Shown in pieces: positions 27,701-36,448 of a stretch of DNA of 64,000 nt (positions within the stretch are counted from its first letter, which is position 1; the number at the start of each line of letters is the position of its first letter). The stretch covers positions 372,001-436,000 of the forward strand of contig JAHQIW010002287.1 in the NCBI GenBank assembly GCA_019055375.1, written 5' to 3'. Made by a program: the position numbers and the translations under genes. The notes under the pieces are model-generated. The model was given only the letters and a program-made list of their open reading frames with translations, made no database searches and was not told the origin of the DNA. This DNA is from Parelaphostrongylus tenuis. Taxonomy: Eukaryota; Nematoda; Chromadorea; Rhabditida; Metastrongylidae.

Positions 27701-29218
27701 GTGATAGCGCGACCATAAATTGGAATGAAAATGCCAAGAAACCTACATTAATTTTTCAAGAAGTGTGCAAGTAGAATTTGGAGGTAATGAGCAAGGGCGG
27801 TTCAGAGATGTTTGCTCTGAACAGTGATGAAAAGTTAACGGATCGACTGCATAAACAATAAGTAAATACTTCACCCCAAGGCTCCGGCAGTATAGTCTAA
27901 CCAGCAGACCTTCCGGTAAGTGTGGAGCAAAGGCTGAATTCCCATTTGTGGCTCAAAGGTGTATAACAATCAATATTTCTGGATATAAAATCATAACATC
28001 TGAACACCACTCTAAGAAATGAAAAGGACTGTTGCAGATAAAGTGCCAATAATTAGTCGATTTCATAGACACTTGAAAAGTACTTGGTTGGAACAACATG
28101 AGGTTGTTTAAGTTGCTAAAGTTGATGTGTGTCACATGCTATAAGCAAATTTTGCATAGGAACTTCGTTGCAGAACATTTTACTGTGTCTCCTAAATACA
28201 ATAACTAAAGATGTCGTTTATCAATGCGTGAATAATCCCTGGATCCACTCCGCGTTGGGCGAACTTAAGAAATCTATTTCACCTGTTCCGCAGATTCATA
28301 ACAATCCTGTTTGAACTCCCACACCCAACCGGTTAGATTCAATTACCGTCTGTGGTGTAGGAAACGTTTTGGTGCGGCCTCTCAATGATTTTAAAGAGAC
28401 CTATTGGACAAGAACGGCATCTATGAGGTTGACGGGAATCCTCAAGCAGCGGCTGAATTCATAGAAATTTGACGATAATCGTGTGTAACACGTCTCAGAC
28501 AACGTAGCGTATAGAAAAGTTTTGTGAGATCGGCATGACAGTAATGGCGTTTATATAAATAAAAATTCAAAAAGTAACGACTGATATCGTTGAAACCAAC
28601 AGAGATTTCAACTTTTATATTGCATTCTGCTTCAATTATAAGATTACCCTTGGAAGTAATTTCTTATGTAAATATTGTAGAATTGAGGCAAAAGCAAATA
28701 AAGCTGGATTATTCTTTCAAGTGAATTTTTCGACGCGCAACTCAAAAAACGAATTTTTTTTCTTAAATGATAAGTGCCTATCTATTTCAACGGGATGCCG
28801 CAGTAATATTGCACATCTAATCCGTGGTAAAGTAAAAATTTTTTACCCTAAAAGATGGAAGCGGTTTGATTTTTGCGAAAAAAGAGGAAGAAACGTGTGT
28901 TTTCGCTATCAGCATTCTACCTTCATGGCGTTATCAGCTTCCCCTCGTCACCTAATCATAGAACGCTGCGTTTATCAAAAGATGTCTTGATAAATATGAA
29001 GGATAAATAGCCCCGACAGTGGAAAAAAATTGAAATCTAAACGTTGTTAACCAAACCTTAACAGGAAGTGACTGCGCTTTCCTGGAGACGTTAGACGGTG
29101 TCAAGCAGATGCCATTCGTTCGTTTTCTGATTGAATAGAAAAGCACCGTTCCAATAAGAGCGATCGCTACCGAAAGCATCGTCCATGCTATTGAATTCGT
29201 TGCGGTCGGCGTCTCCAT
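9718..29218 (-). CDS. Long-chain-fatty-acid-CoA ligase (ACSL type), 17 exons, complete
   Basis: Activates long-chain fatty acids to acyl-CoA using ATP, probably on an ER or mitochondrial outer membrane. Exons (high to low): 29218-29057, 24067-23957, 20943-20811, 19373-19226, 18085-17965, 16181-16072, 16010-15884, 15589-15485, 15392-15306, 15233-15099, 14981-14876, 14589-14438, 13291-13121, 11084-10993, 10941-10836, 9994-9926, 9861-9718. All junction phases agree and sum to 692 codons plus TGA, the usual ACSL length. Visible: hydrophobic anchor about residues 12-31; VPLYDTLG; P-loop [47 protein letters not shown] then [11 protein letters not shown]-terminal [21 protein letters not shown] 29218 is the first good start after a likely spliced-leader acceptor. 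Intron 1 is about 5 kb. Oddities: intron 15 begins with AT; exons 4 and 13 follow TTAAG-type acceptors. AATAAA lies two bases after the stop. Which nematode acs paralogue this is cannot be told. Confidence 0.95.
10285..10545 (-). pseudogene. Tc1/mariner-type transposase C-terminal relic
   Basis: Minus-strand text [35 protein letters not shown] and [14 protein letters not shown] follows the end of Tc1/mariner-type transposases (NP-DY..W, ..CIEAKGG-FE). Frameshifted. Inside ACSL intron 15. Confidence 0.75.
10829..10840 (-). other. Non-canonical 5' splice site (AT instead of GT) in ACSL intron 15
   Basis: Exon 15 reads ...ICEDKK and the next recognisable exon resumes AQEYVLSQL, matching the family without gap. 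The boundary is AAG then ATAAGC at 10835, where the consensus would be GTAAGC. No in-frame GT lies at the right place. A strong cryptic donor (GTAAGA) sits inside exon 15 at 10912, but using it would delete conserved residues and shift the frame unless another exon compensates. The AT could be a real minor donor, an allele, or a base error. Confidence 0.6.
11636..11850 (-). CDS. Open frame inside ACSL intron 13, unrecognised
   Basis: A stop-free minus-strand frame reads [20 protein letters not shown], then ...[17 protein letters not shown] and ends EIELT before TGA 11638. It lacks an ATG near its 5' end; an acceptor-like CAATCTCAG at 11810 could start a 57-codon terminal exon. It lies in the same orientation as ACSL, next to a SINE. 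It might be an exon of a nested gene or a repeat remnant. Confidence 0.22.
11867..12010 (+). repeat. tRNA-derived SINE, family 1
   Basis: Same head and tail as 2573-2735, inside ACSL intron 13; lacks the first bases of the head. Confidence 0.75.
12515..12830 (-). repeat. tRNA-derived SINE, family 2
   Basis: Minus-strand copy of a ~300-bp element with a tRNA-like head (TGGCGCAGTGG type, box B GATCG-rich), a ..CCGGGGTCGGTAAATTGG.. body and an end CTTTATCC. Matches 13815-14112 (minus) and 60785-61085 (plus). Confidence 0.7.
13713..13805. repeat. AT microsatellite
   Basis: (TA)n with minor interruptions, in ACSL intron 12. Confidence 0.95.
13815..14112 (-). repeat. tRNA-derived SINE, family 2
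   Basis: Second minus-strand copy, about 90% like the first by eye, bounded by AT microsatellites on both sides. In ACSL intron 12. Confidence 0.72.
14114..14153. repeat. AT / ATTT microsatellite
   Basis: (AT)n followed by (TTTA)n, immediately after SINE family 2 copy 13815. Confidence 0.9.
14155..14345 (+). repeat. tRNA-like SINE, family 3
   Basis: GTGCCGAGTGGCTTTGATG head, then AGTCAATAACAACGTCCTAT and GCAAGGAGACTCGCTCAACC. Matches 39020-39200 and 57275-57530. Confidence 0.6.
16370..16475 (+). repeat. Diverged tRNA-derived SINE head
   Basis: GTAGTGGCAATGGTTAACATG then CGGGTTCGCACTTCGCC resemble boxes A and B, followed by TTCTCACATCACCTAA. Inside ACSL intron 5. Confidence 0.45.
16850..16905. 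repeat. AT microsatellite
   Basis: (AT)n, next to an RTE 3' end. Confidence 0.9.
16905..17240 (-). pseudogene. 3' end of an RTE-type LINE
   Basis: On the minus strand the text runs through a KIRWAGH-MRF-D-RW-like block (decayed), a P-RDVKR-like segment and W---L/ATLARDR..W at the end, closing with ACAGGTGAT repeats. Inside ACSL intron 5. Confidence 0.65.
17257..17356. repeat. Compound self-complementary microsatellite (TC)n(TA)n(GA)n
   Basis: About 24 bases of TC, 53 of TA and 20 of GA, so the whole tract is its own inverse complement and could extrude as a cruciform. Confidence 0.92.
19022..19155. repeat. Back-to-back inverted pair of tRNA-like SINE fragments
   Basis: Left half (GTGTGCAAAAACATTTGAG.. 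GGGATTCAAACCC) and right half (GGCTCGAATCCCAGC.. TTTTGCACATCAC) are inverted copies meeting near 19085. Inside ACSL intron 4. Confidence 0.55.
19701..19748 (-). ncRNA. Hammerhead ribozyme, type I, intact by eye
   Basis: Identical core and stems to 20311-20358, on the opposite arm and strand of the palindrome. Confidence 0.85.
20311..20358 (+). ncRNA. Hammerhead ribozyme, type I, intact by eye
   Basis: Stem I GTGCTA/TAGCAC (6 bp), core CTGATGA, stem II GTCC/GGAC with a five-base loop, core GAAA, short self-complementary stem III (TAGGCGCCTA), cleavage triplet ATA before 20353. All invariant core bases are present. The very short stem III is known from hammerheads in Penelope-like elements and retrozymes, where dimers assist cleavage. 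Confidence 0.85.
21285..21400 (-). repeat. tRNA-derived SINE, family 1, inverted partner
   Basis: Minus-strand copy with box B (GGGTTCGATTC) and the GTTTTTGCTCACCACTC tail; faces the plus-strand copy at 21560. Confidence 0.65.
21560..21680 (+). repeat. tRNA-derived SINE, family 1
   Basis: GGTGTAGTGGTAGAACACG head, GAGTTCGATTCCC box B and GTTTTTGCTCATCACTCAA tail, in ACSL intron 2, followed by an AT microsatellite. Confidence 0.7.
21684..21737. repeat. AT microsatellite
   Basis: (AT)n following SINE 21560. Confidence 0.93.
21740..23950. other. ACSL intron 2 interior, no gene recognised
   Basis: A 92-codon plus ORF at 22489-22767 (..[18 protein letters not shown]..) is not recognised and has no start or splice support beyond its length. 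The rest is AT-rich with no repeat matched in the window. Confidence 0.4.
24470..24860. other. Unrecognised GC-richer block in ACSL intron 1
   Basis: Less AT-rich than its surroundings, with the short palindrome TTGGTGATACCAA at its left edge. Probably a repeat, but no second copy lies in this window. Confidence 0.3.
25080..25640 (+). repeat. Dispersed repeat R1, copy A
   Basis: GGCGCCATTTTCGTTGGCGG, GCGGCTCAGACGGCTGCGA, AATGTGGTAGTTCTTTA, TTATCGAACATTTCTACGAT and CACTTCATCGATAATTCC recur in order at 59720-59340 (minus) and 61370-62050 (plus). No open frame is shared. In ACSL intron 1. Confidence 0.7.
25795..26345 (+). pseudogene. RTE-type LINE reverse transcriptase relic
   Basis: Translated text [20 protein letters not shown], then [42 protein letters not shown] (FADD box damaged), [19 protein letters not shown] and [11 protein letters not shown] follows the RTE order. 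Several stops. Inside ACSL intron 1. Confidence 0.88.
26350..27710 (+). repeat. Dispersed repeat R2, copy A
   Basis: TCACATTCAAGCATTTTTCG, TTTCGATAGCTCAAATCTCG, CAGCGCAAAAAATATGCCAT, GATTTTGGGCTGCATTAGCG and GTCATTCATACAGGAGTCTT recur in order at 62540-63230. The first segment is also repeated at 26690. ACSL intron 1. Confidence 0.62.
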
Positions 29219-30780
29219 CGACTTCTCCAAACAAGCTGATGGACTTCGCTGGATTTAGAAGACAAATTAAATCAATCCGGCAATGATGAAACACATGTTC
29301 TTAGGGTTTATATCTGCTGTTAAGAAAATAAGTGTAAGTTATAAAAAACCAGAGCCTTTTGTTCCAAAACTAATACAAGAATTTCACAGGAAACATTCAG
29401 TAACACGAAGAATTGGATTTAAATCTTTGGAACTATTTTCACTCAAGAATGCATTTAAGAAACAAGTCCACGAAAACTGCAAATACATTTTCTGTTCTTT
29501 CGGAAGTGGTGATGGGGGCGATGTCAAACTTGTTTGGGAACAACTCATTTAATGAAAGACGTGCGAATAAAAAAGTCGCGAAATTCGACTAAATCAAAAC
29601 GTTGAAATGTTGCAATGAAGCGATCCCAAAACTCCATTAAAAATCTATTTGATCGAAATTCCATGACATTCACGAAAGGCAGAAGATCTTTAGTTGGTAG
29701 TCGAACCGAAGAAACATCGTGAGATTTGCGACGATAATGGAAGCGAGGCAACGAGACCAGTTGAGGAAGAGCTAGGACTGAATAATATGTGAAGCGCATC
29801 ATGTAAATAACGTCTATGATTGTAAGCAGCACTGAGTCACACCTTTGGACAGGAATGAAACCAAATCCAGTTATTACTGTATAAATATAAATATCTATGA
29901 GCCCATATTAAATAAATAAAAGTTCTGATAATGATTTTTGGCGATGATCAGTTGACTGCTATAAAGAACAGCTTTCACGTAGCTAAAAGTAACAGAAAAA
30001 GAGTCGCCTCGTTAGTGTTGAGTGAAGGAGATTTCCTACTCAAAGCCAAAATTATGTTTGAAAGTGGGTATTATGGACTGTTTTTTAATATGGACTCATA
30101 ATTTTCCAAGAAAATAATGCTGATGTCGAGGAATTCTAAGGCTTTTTTCGCATCGAAATCGATAATCTTTTTGTAGCAGCTGCTAAGGTGTCCCTGAAAA
30201 TGGTTATATGGAATGAAACGCACGTTGTCTTATGTATAACTTTCTAATCTCGGCTGATTTAAACACCATGAAAGGTGACATATTCAGCATTCACTTGAAG
30301 TCAGAATGAGACGGTTCTGCTCTGAATAACCGCGCAACTGAATAGGATGAGCAGCCTTCCAAAGTCATTTAGAGTAGAATTTTCATATTCGTAGACGAAC
30401 AGTGAATGGACTAGTTATCTCTGAGGGAAGGAGAGGAGACAACAAAGTAGTTAGTAATGTATAACGAACAGAACTTTTTATTCATCAGTGAAAATAAGTT
30501 ACTGACGTATTCCATCAGAAAGAAAAATGTTCGTACTATAATCAACAATTAACATCTCTTGCAACCTATGTGAAAAGGCCTTGGCACGACTATATCCAAT
30601 GAGAATCGACTTGACCAAAATTCTGTTTTTGACGATCACATAGCCTCGTCATGTGAAATGGAAGGGAATTTATGGTCTCATTGGTTCTCCATTACAAAGA
30701 CAAAATGTTTGCCGGTGAATTTCAAGCGGCGCCTGACCTGGTCAATCAAGACCTGAACACTTGGAGATGCCAGTACTCAT
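27720..30780. other. ACSL exon 1 and upstream region, otherwise no gene recognised
   Basis: 27.7-29.05 kb is the start of intron 1. Beyond 29.25 kb lies the presumed promoter. Plus ORF 29283-29552 and minus ORF 29832-29545 are open but unrecognised; no TATA box was identified. Confidence 0.4.
29236..29262 (-). promoter_or_regulatory. Probable trans-splice acceptor of the ACSL gene
   Basis: On the minus strand a pyrimidine-rich stretch ends in AAATCCAG at 29249, followed by about 30 nt of untranslated leader before ATG 29218. An acceptor with no upstream exon in sight is what a nematode spliced-leader site looks like. An upstream 5' UTR exon is the alternative. Confidence 0.45.
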
Positions 30781-30789
30781 TAATACACT

Positions 30790-31018
30790 GGCTGCGCTCC
30801 TTACACGTTATATGTTAGAATGAAAGGTTCATCCTCAGTGGATAACTTGAAATATCGTGTTATTGTTCAAATAGGAAACCTTCGCAAGATCAGCAACCAT
30901 CGTCTATGCTTGCTGTCTGTCTTCTATAAATTTTTCACTCGAGTCATCTCAAAAAGGATTGACAGTTTACTGAACGAAGGACACCATGTCAACAAGCAGG
31001 CTTATGAAAAAAAAAATT
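30790..31018 (+). pseudogene. RTE-type LINE fragment (RT fingers)
   Basis: LRKISNHRLCLLSVFYKFFT then RVISKRIDSLLNEGHHVN corresponds to the RPISLLSV..LFTRVI block of RTE reverse transcriptases. Truncated on both sides. Confidence 0.8.
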
Positions 31019-31099
31019 AAGTACTATAGGCCACATTAACCGATAATACTCATTGAATTTCACAAGAGTACAGAAGTATGTTCTGTTTTATTTTAATTC

Positions 31100-31310
31100 T
31101 TATTTTTCTTTCTTCTTGAGCTAGGCATGAGGTCCTTTCATTATTATTTGAGCCAACATTTCATGTGGTCTGGTAAGGGTTCTTGTACTGCCCGAGACAC
31201 GTGTTTCGTCCTTACAGACTCATCAGCCGGGCAGAACCCGTCGTCTGTCGATCTTTTTATAGTCAGTTCTCTCGGGAGCGTTACACTCCTTATAGAGAGT
31301 TGTCGACGGC
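31100..31310 (-). mobile_element. Hammerhead-bearing short retroposon
   Basis: Shares GAGCCAACATTTCATGTGGT with 53107 and a GAGCC..ATAAGGTC.. type segment with 1030 and 35480. Holds an intact ribozyme at 31188-31234. No open frame of its own. Confidence 0.6.
31188..31234 (-). ncRNA. Hammerhead ribozyme, type I, intact by eye
   Basis: Stem I CTGCCCGG/TCGGGCAG (8 bp with one G-U), core CTGATGA, stem II GTC/GAC around TGTAAG, core GAAA, stem III ACACGTGT (self-complementary), triplet GTC before 31195. Confidence 0.82.
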
Positions 31311-31968
31311 GTACGTTTTACACTCTATGTCAAGCGTTTTACACTCTATGTCCAAAGAGGAATAAATTATTACAGAATTTTTTTATTACGATAGATTCTC
31401 AAAGAATAGCTGATAATTTTCAAGCAGTAGTAGAATTTTTCACTAACGATTATCACTGGTGTTATCTCAACACTAAGTACTTACATCATCGGTGAGAACT
31501 TTGATCATTGAGTAATTGAGTCGAACACCACAAAGAGTTGGGTTGATCTAACCTAACGGCTACCAAGTGGTGCCTATTAGCTCAAGAACAAGGAAAAATA
31601 CTTTTCAGGTCTGTCACTCCTTCTTGTATTTTACTGCGAAGAGGGTAAAGATGAGCAGTCGCCGTCTTTTAAAGTAGTGAACTGTTATTCACCCGGTTTC
31701 ATGCAAAAATATCCTACTTGTTCATGATTTATATTATCTTGTCGCAGAATAAACCGATTGTTTGCAGAAGATCGTGAAATAAATGAACTGCCTTGCGATG
31801 ATGAGGTAGTATAGAGGTGTCTCAACACAACTTTTAATATCATTTCATTCCCTCTTTTCTACTTCAAATCGGGTTACTAGTAACTTTAGCTAAGAAGATG
31901 TAAAAGAGTACGCGCTCTGCGAGCTGATTGACTAAGAGACAAAATGTACCACCGCCAGTTACTCTTGA

Positions 31969-32244
31969 TTATGCTCTACAAATATAACGTGGAGGCCAGT
32001 GAAAGGAAGATCGGCCGAGAAAATCAACACTGAGTGTGGGCCAAACGCTACTACCAATCGGACTGTGAGTCATTAATTCAAGCTCTTCGACGAGGGCGAT
32101 GCGAGCGTCGAAGTCAACCTCATTCTCGTCGGCTAGATACCTTCGACGAAGACGTTTTGCTTTACGAGACGGAGTGCATCCGATTGCTAGTACCACGGAC
32201 TTGTAACAGACACTTGGATACGGCCGTAGCACCGTCGTCGCCAT
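31969..32244 (-). CDS. 91-aa ORF at the edge of a dispersed repeat
   Basis: ATG-initiated and GC-rich, with a basic stretch (SRKAKRLRRRYLADENEVDF) followed by an acidic helix-like segment. The ATG follows TTCATTTAG, an acceptor-like site. The 560 bases upstream (32265-32830) are a diverged copy of part of the 1.3-8.2 kb foldback element, and that element keeps a decayed ATAGCGACT at the equivalent point (near 3590 and, inverted, 6855). The ORF may therefore be the intact version of a protein once carried by that element. No family is recognised. Confidence 0.3.
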   Translation of the reverse strand: MATTVLRPYPSVCYKSVVLAIGCTPSRKAKRLRRRYLADENEVDFDARIALVEELELMTHSPIGSSVWPTLSVDFLGRSSFHWPPRYICRA

Positions 32245-32264
32245 CTAAATGAAATGGACGACTG

Positions 32265-32830
32265 CAAAATGACCCCTCGAAGGACACTTTATGAAATGAC
32301 TGGTCACGATCGCACTGCACACGTGACCACTGTGAAAGTCATCTGTTGCTACATCACAAGCAGGGATTTCTCAAGTAGAACATAGAACAGAACAACATGA
32401 GCCACGCTTAGTGGCCACCTCGCGGCGAAGACAAGCCAGCTCAAACAAAGCCCAAGTTCCATGTTCGGAAAAACATTTGCTATTTTGGGGACTGCTCGAC
32501 ATTAACAGGTAATCAATTTTAACGCTGACAGAAAAAAAAAACCGGAGATTCGCCGCAAGTGCGCGGGAGAAGCATCCGAAACCTGTCTGTTCATCTCTTT
32601 TTCAGGATAACGCTCGGCTTCACATTGCAAAGTCGACGTGCCACATTTTGTAGGAACCGAGCTGGATTATGGTACCACATCCATCGCATAGCTCTGATGT
32701 TCCATGGTATTATCACTTTATGCCTCCCAGAGCAGCACCTGCGAGGGAAAAATCTTAAAGACCAAATTAGTTTAGAGATGACCTCACTAAATTCTTTGAT
32801 CGCCGACATCCTTCCTTCTGGAAGAAAAGC
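32265..32830 (-). repeat. Solo diverged copy of part of the foldback element arm
   Basis: Read on the minus strand this matches 3090-3600 in pieces: the WMWY..PA.F..NV.RR coding-like motif, the GAACTTGGG segment and the GACTTTCACA..GGTCAC segment, in the same order. Confidence 0.55.
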
Positions 32831-33435
32831 ACCTACCTTTGCCTAGGAAACGGTTGCATATCAATGATTATAATGTGATCATATTATTGATAAATCAACT
32901 TTTCAAATAACACTTGAATTGACAAAGGTGTTGAAATGCGGAAGTTACAATGGGACAGCACAATAGTTGAATAGTTTCGAATTATGTTGCTATAAGTGTT
33001 GCTTCCCAGCAAAAAAGACTTCTACAAAAAATGGTTCGCGATAACGAAAAAAGACCTCTTTTATGCTAAGTTCATTGGAGATACCTTTCAGAAAAGCTAA
33101 CGTAGTATGAAAATAGCTATTTTTTGAGCTGTCGAATGATTACTGAAAGTATATTGAAAAGCTACATCTAGCAAAGATCTTTGAATATGCGTTCACTAAA
33201 TATCTCACACGCATTCCCCAACGGGTCACGGGAAGTCAAATTTTTCTGAAAAATCGGCTGACGTTATTAGAAATACTAATTTACAAAGGTTTTGAGTTTT
33301 CTGAAATTAGCCAATGCTACTCATTTTGCAAAGAAGCAGTCGGTTTAAATGTGAATACTCATTAATTAGTTCTATTCATTTTATCTCACATGATGCTAAT
33401 AAAAGGAAGAGCTGGAATCGCAGTGGTTAGAGATG

Positions 33436-33878
33436 TTATAGAGTGCCCGGATGATAAATAAGGGTTAACCCCGCCTCCGTCAAAAAATCATCAAATGTTA
33501 GAGAATCGATGCGTACATTCTCCGATGGAAAGTGAACCGGAGTACCGAACGGCAGCAATTTTTTATTCTCGCTCATGTCCATCAGATCTTCATTAGTGTT
33601 ATAGATATTTAACAGCTCCATATTTCTAATGTAAGACAATATATAATTCAGGTTCCAAAAAAGACAAAGTTGTCGACAACTCAACCATCGAGTAGCACAG
33701 CAACAACTATAGATTAGTACAAATTTGCTCCGAAACAAGAAAGGTCGTTAAGATTCACATATATTGCTTACATTTAAAGGTACGTCAGATCACTGTTTAG
33801 ATGGACGTAACTGGAGTAAGAAGTGAACAGTGAATAGCTGTTGAGGACAGGCGAAGAAGCAGGTTTCAAAAAGACAGA
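33436..33878 (-). CDS. 3' end of an unrecognised gene (two exons)
   Basis: Two minus-strand exons, 33878-33784 and 33625-33436, join in phase 2 through CTGAC/GTACCT and CATTAG and end in TAA. The joined reading frame gives ...SYVHLNSDLT then NMELLNIYNTNEDLMDMSE, an acidic tail, and ends TLIYHPGTL. The last exon is open for 62 codons while the opposite strand has stops in the alternatives. No domain is recognised. Upstream exons were not found with confidence; a possible 5' boundary at 33878 follows GAATCAG. It is not one of the repeats noted elsewhere in the window. Confidence 0.4.
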
Positions 33879-33879
33879 C

Positions 33880-35390
33880 TGATTCGAAGAACGACGTGGT
33901 TATCGTTGTACTTGCTCCGCAATTAATCTCTACGAAGTTGAAAGTGATTGCTCATCAAAGGCTTCTTTTGTTAAGATTGAACAACAACTTCAAAGAATCA
34001 CTGTCAGCTTAGGTTACAGATGATATTATTCATATAATCACTACATTTGAAACTATTATTGTTGAATTCATTTGACTATGTGACTAGTGCATTAGTCGTT
34101 CGCATGAGGAATACCCTCTATTCCAGTGAAATGAGTTATGTGCGGCTCACATTCTAGAGGATATTTCATTTCCCTTTTGTAATTTCTTCTTTGTCAACTA
34201 CTGCAAAGGGTTATAGAAAAATCTTTTCCACTTCCCAGCTGCGTAACGCTTCAAAACTGAAGGCATTTTAAATAGTTTCATAAGAATCAAGAAGTTGAAC
34301 GATCACGCCTATCATTGTGTCCTACTGCAATTCCACTTTAACGCAAAAATATCTCTAACGCAGCATCTTTAAAAAAGAAATGTAAAAGGAACACGTCAAT
34401 GTTCTTCTTTTCGATCCTTACTGATTTTCTTATATGAATTTTCCGGAACCCTGTCCTGTGATTTTGGAATGATAAAGAGATTTATTACCCTACGGTTGAC
34501 ACTGGACAATAAATATGTGAGTGCGGCCTACGCTGCAACCCTTGCTTGCTGTTTCGGAAAAAGAACAATTACAGAGCTCCAAAAAATTATGAAGACTGCA
34601 AAAACCATTGTACTAGAAGGATTTATAAGTTCATTGTCTTGCTTTAAAAATGATTATTGCACCAAATTTCACGAATTTGTAAATCAAATTAAGCTGAGAG
34701 CATTTTGGTTAATATAGATCGTGTGATTGGCGTCAAGGTAACTTCTAGTATAGCAAATCTGACAAACCTTGACGCCCTCAACACATCTGGAAAAGGAATT
34801 TTCTTCAATAAGCGGTACTAATAAAATTTTATTACAACGGATTTTCAAAAAGAGTGGATGAATTGAAGGTAGTGATGAACTTTTTTTATCAGCGTATATG
34901 TGTCACTTATGGCAACGGTATTTAACAGTTTTTATGGTAAACTATCACAAAGCTGCAATTCGTTTCCGTCTTACATCAGCATTAACAAATGTGTTATGTT
35001 CACTTAACAGCACAAAATATGCCACTATACTGGCATAACTCATTTTTCTAGTACCTTTTTTGTCTAGAGAGAAAGGTGAGGAGACACCGTCTCGTAGAGC
35101 GGTGAAGTGTGACTTATCTAATTCCATTCGAAAATATGGATTCATTCATAAATTATGTTATAGGGTAAGGATAAAAGCCTTACTTTGGTGATATCAACTC
35201 ATGTTGTGAAGGTAGAACTAAATATCAGTTCAACTAAAAAGTTCCAAAATTCGAATTTGTCCACATAATGCCTTTTGTCTGAGCCAATCCCATTTAGGGA
35301 GAGCCCCTAACATAAAGGCATCGGCGGCAAACTTTTCACACGCGCCGATAAGTGATAAAATTACCAATTGGGCATTGTTGTACACTCTGT
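33880..35390. other. Region with small unrecognised ORFs
   Basis: Plus ATG ORF 34469-34717 (..YVSAAYAATLACCFGKRTIT..), minus ATG ORFs 35145-34945 and 35421-35230 (..ACEKFAADAFMLGALPKWD..). The text is protein-like, but no splice chain to the 33.4-33.9 kb exons could be made. Confidence 0.3.
34725..34780. repeat. Small inverted repeat
   Basis: GGCGTCAAGGT and ACCTTGACGCC are perfect inverses separated by about 26 bases. Function unknown; possibly the remains of a small foldback element. Confidence 0.5.
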
Positions 35391-35394
35391 TTCT

Positions 35395-35620
35395 CTTGGT
35401 TGGTATCGTCAAATACACCATACCTTTCGTTTCGAGTGTTTCTTCAGACCACGCTCAAACTTCAGTATGCCTAAGAGTTATTTTTGAGCCATGCATAAGG
35501 TCTGTTATGGGCACTTACACAGTGCAATACACGTGTTTGGGCCTTGCAGCGTCGTCGATTGCACAGTGTCTTTCGTCTCACGTTAGACAACAGATCACTT
35601 CCAGACTGCGCTGATCTCGT
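35395..35620 (-). repeat. Decayed hammerhead retroposon
   Basis: On the minus strand GTGCAAT/ATTGCAC still forms stem I and ACACGTGT stem III, but CTGATGA reads CGACGACG and GAAA reads CAAA, so it should be inactive. Confidence 0.55.
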
Positions 35621-36084
35621 AGGAAAATCTCATCTGCAAAGGCAAATTAGAAAAATAAAAAATCGTCAACGCTCAAAAGTCTTACCACTTGTCAAAGTTA
35701 TAATCATCGTCTAGTCGAGTATTGAAAAAGTCTAATTTACAATAAAATGAATATAAATCCACATATAACATATGATAAGCACACTGATATGTTCTGCATG
35801 TGATTAAAGCAGACAGGATATTGCATATTCTGAAGATGGCGAGAAATTTTTTTTTCATTCCAAAGTCAGGCTTATTGATTGGCAATTTTGCTTCTATGGT
35901 GTATAAAACGTTGATCTGAATTGATCGACAAAGCCCATAACAAAGCGACGGCACTAGAGGGATTAGTTGAATAAAAATACTCATAATAACTTCATACTAG
36001 CTCAATCTTCTAGAGAAATCTTGATGAACTTTATCAAGTTTCAAGATAAATGATTTACTAGACATCTTTACATATACCCCAGAA

Positions 36085-36190
36085 AATCGAGTGGTGAGCA
36101 AAAATTCGACTTCAGACGGGAGTTGAACCAGCATCTCACCATACCGAGAGTGCGGGCCACCACTACAACACCGAGACCAAAGCTTACCCA
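36085..36190 (-). repeat. tRNA-derived SINE, family 1, inverted partner
   Basis: Diverged minus-strand copy (TTTTTGCTCACCACTCGAT tail; GGTTCAACTCC box B) facing the copy at 36280. Confidence 0.6.
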
Positions 36191-36279
36191 AGAATCTTTC
36201 TCCAAAATCTCACTAACAAGTCATAGACATCATACCATAGATGGAGTAAATATTGAGGATCAAGTGGTGGTTAGTTAAG

Positions 36280-36430
36280 CGCTGGTCACGGTGGCGTAGC
36301 GTTGCACGCGTCCCGGTATGGGTGCGACACGGGTTTAACTCCCGCCTGTGGTCGAACTTTTGCTCACCACTCAATTCTCTTAGGTATATTGGAAACACTA
36401 CAACACTGCGAAAAGAGCAGTTAAAAAATT
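36280..36430 (+). repeat. tRNA-derived SINE, family 1
   Basis: GGTGGCGTAGCG head, GGGTTTAACTCCC box B, the usual CTCACCACTCAATTCTCTTA tail. Its 3' end is interrupted by the hammerhead element at 36449-36703. Confidence 0.65.
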
Positions 36431-36448
36431 ATTCCAAAAAAGAATGAT

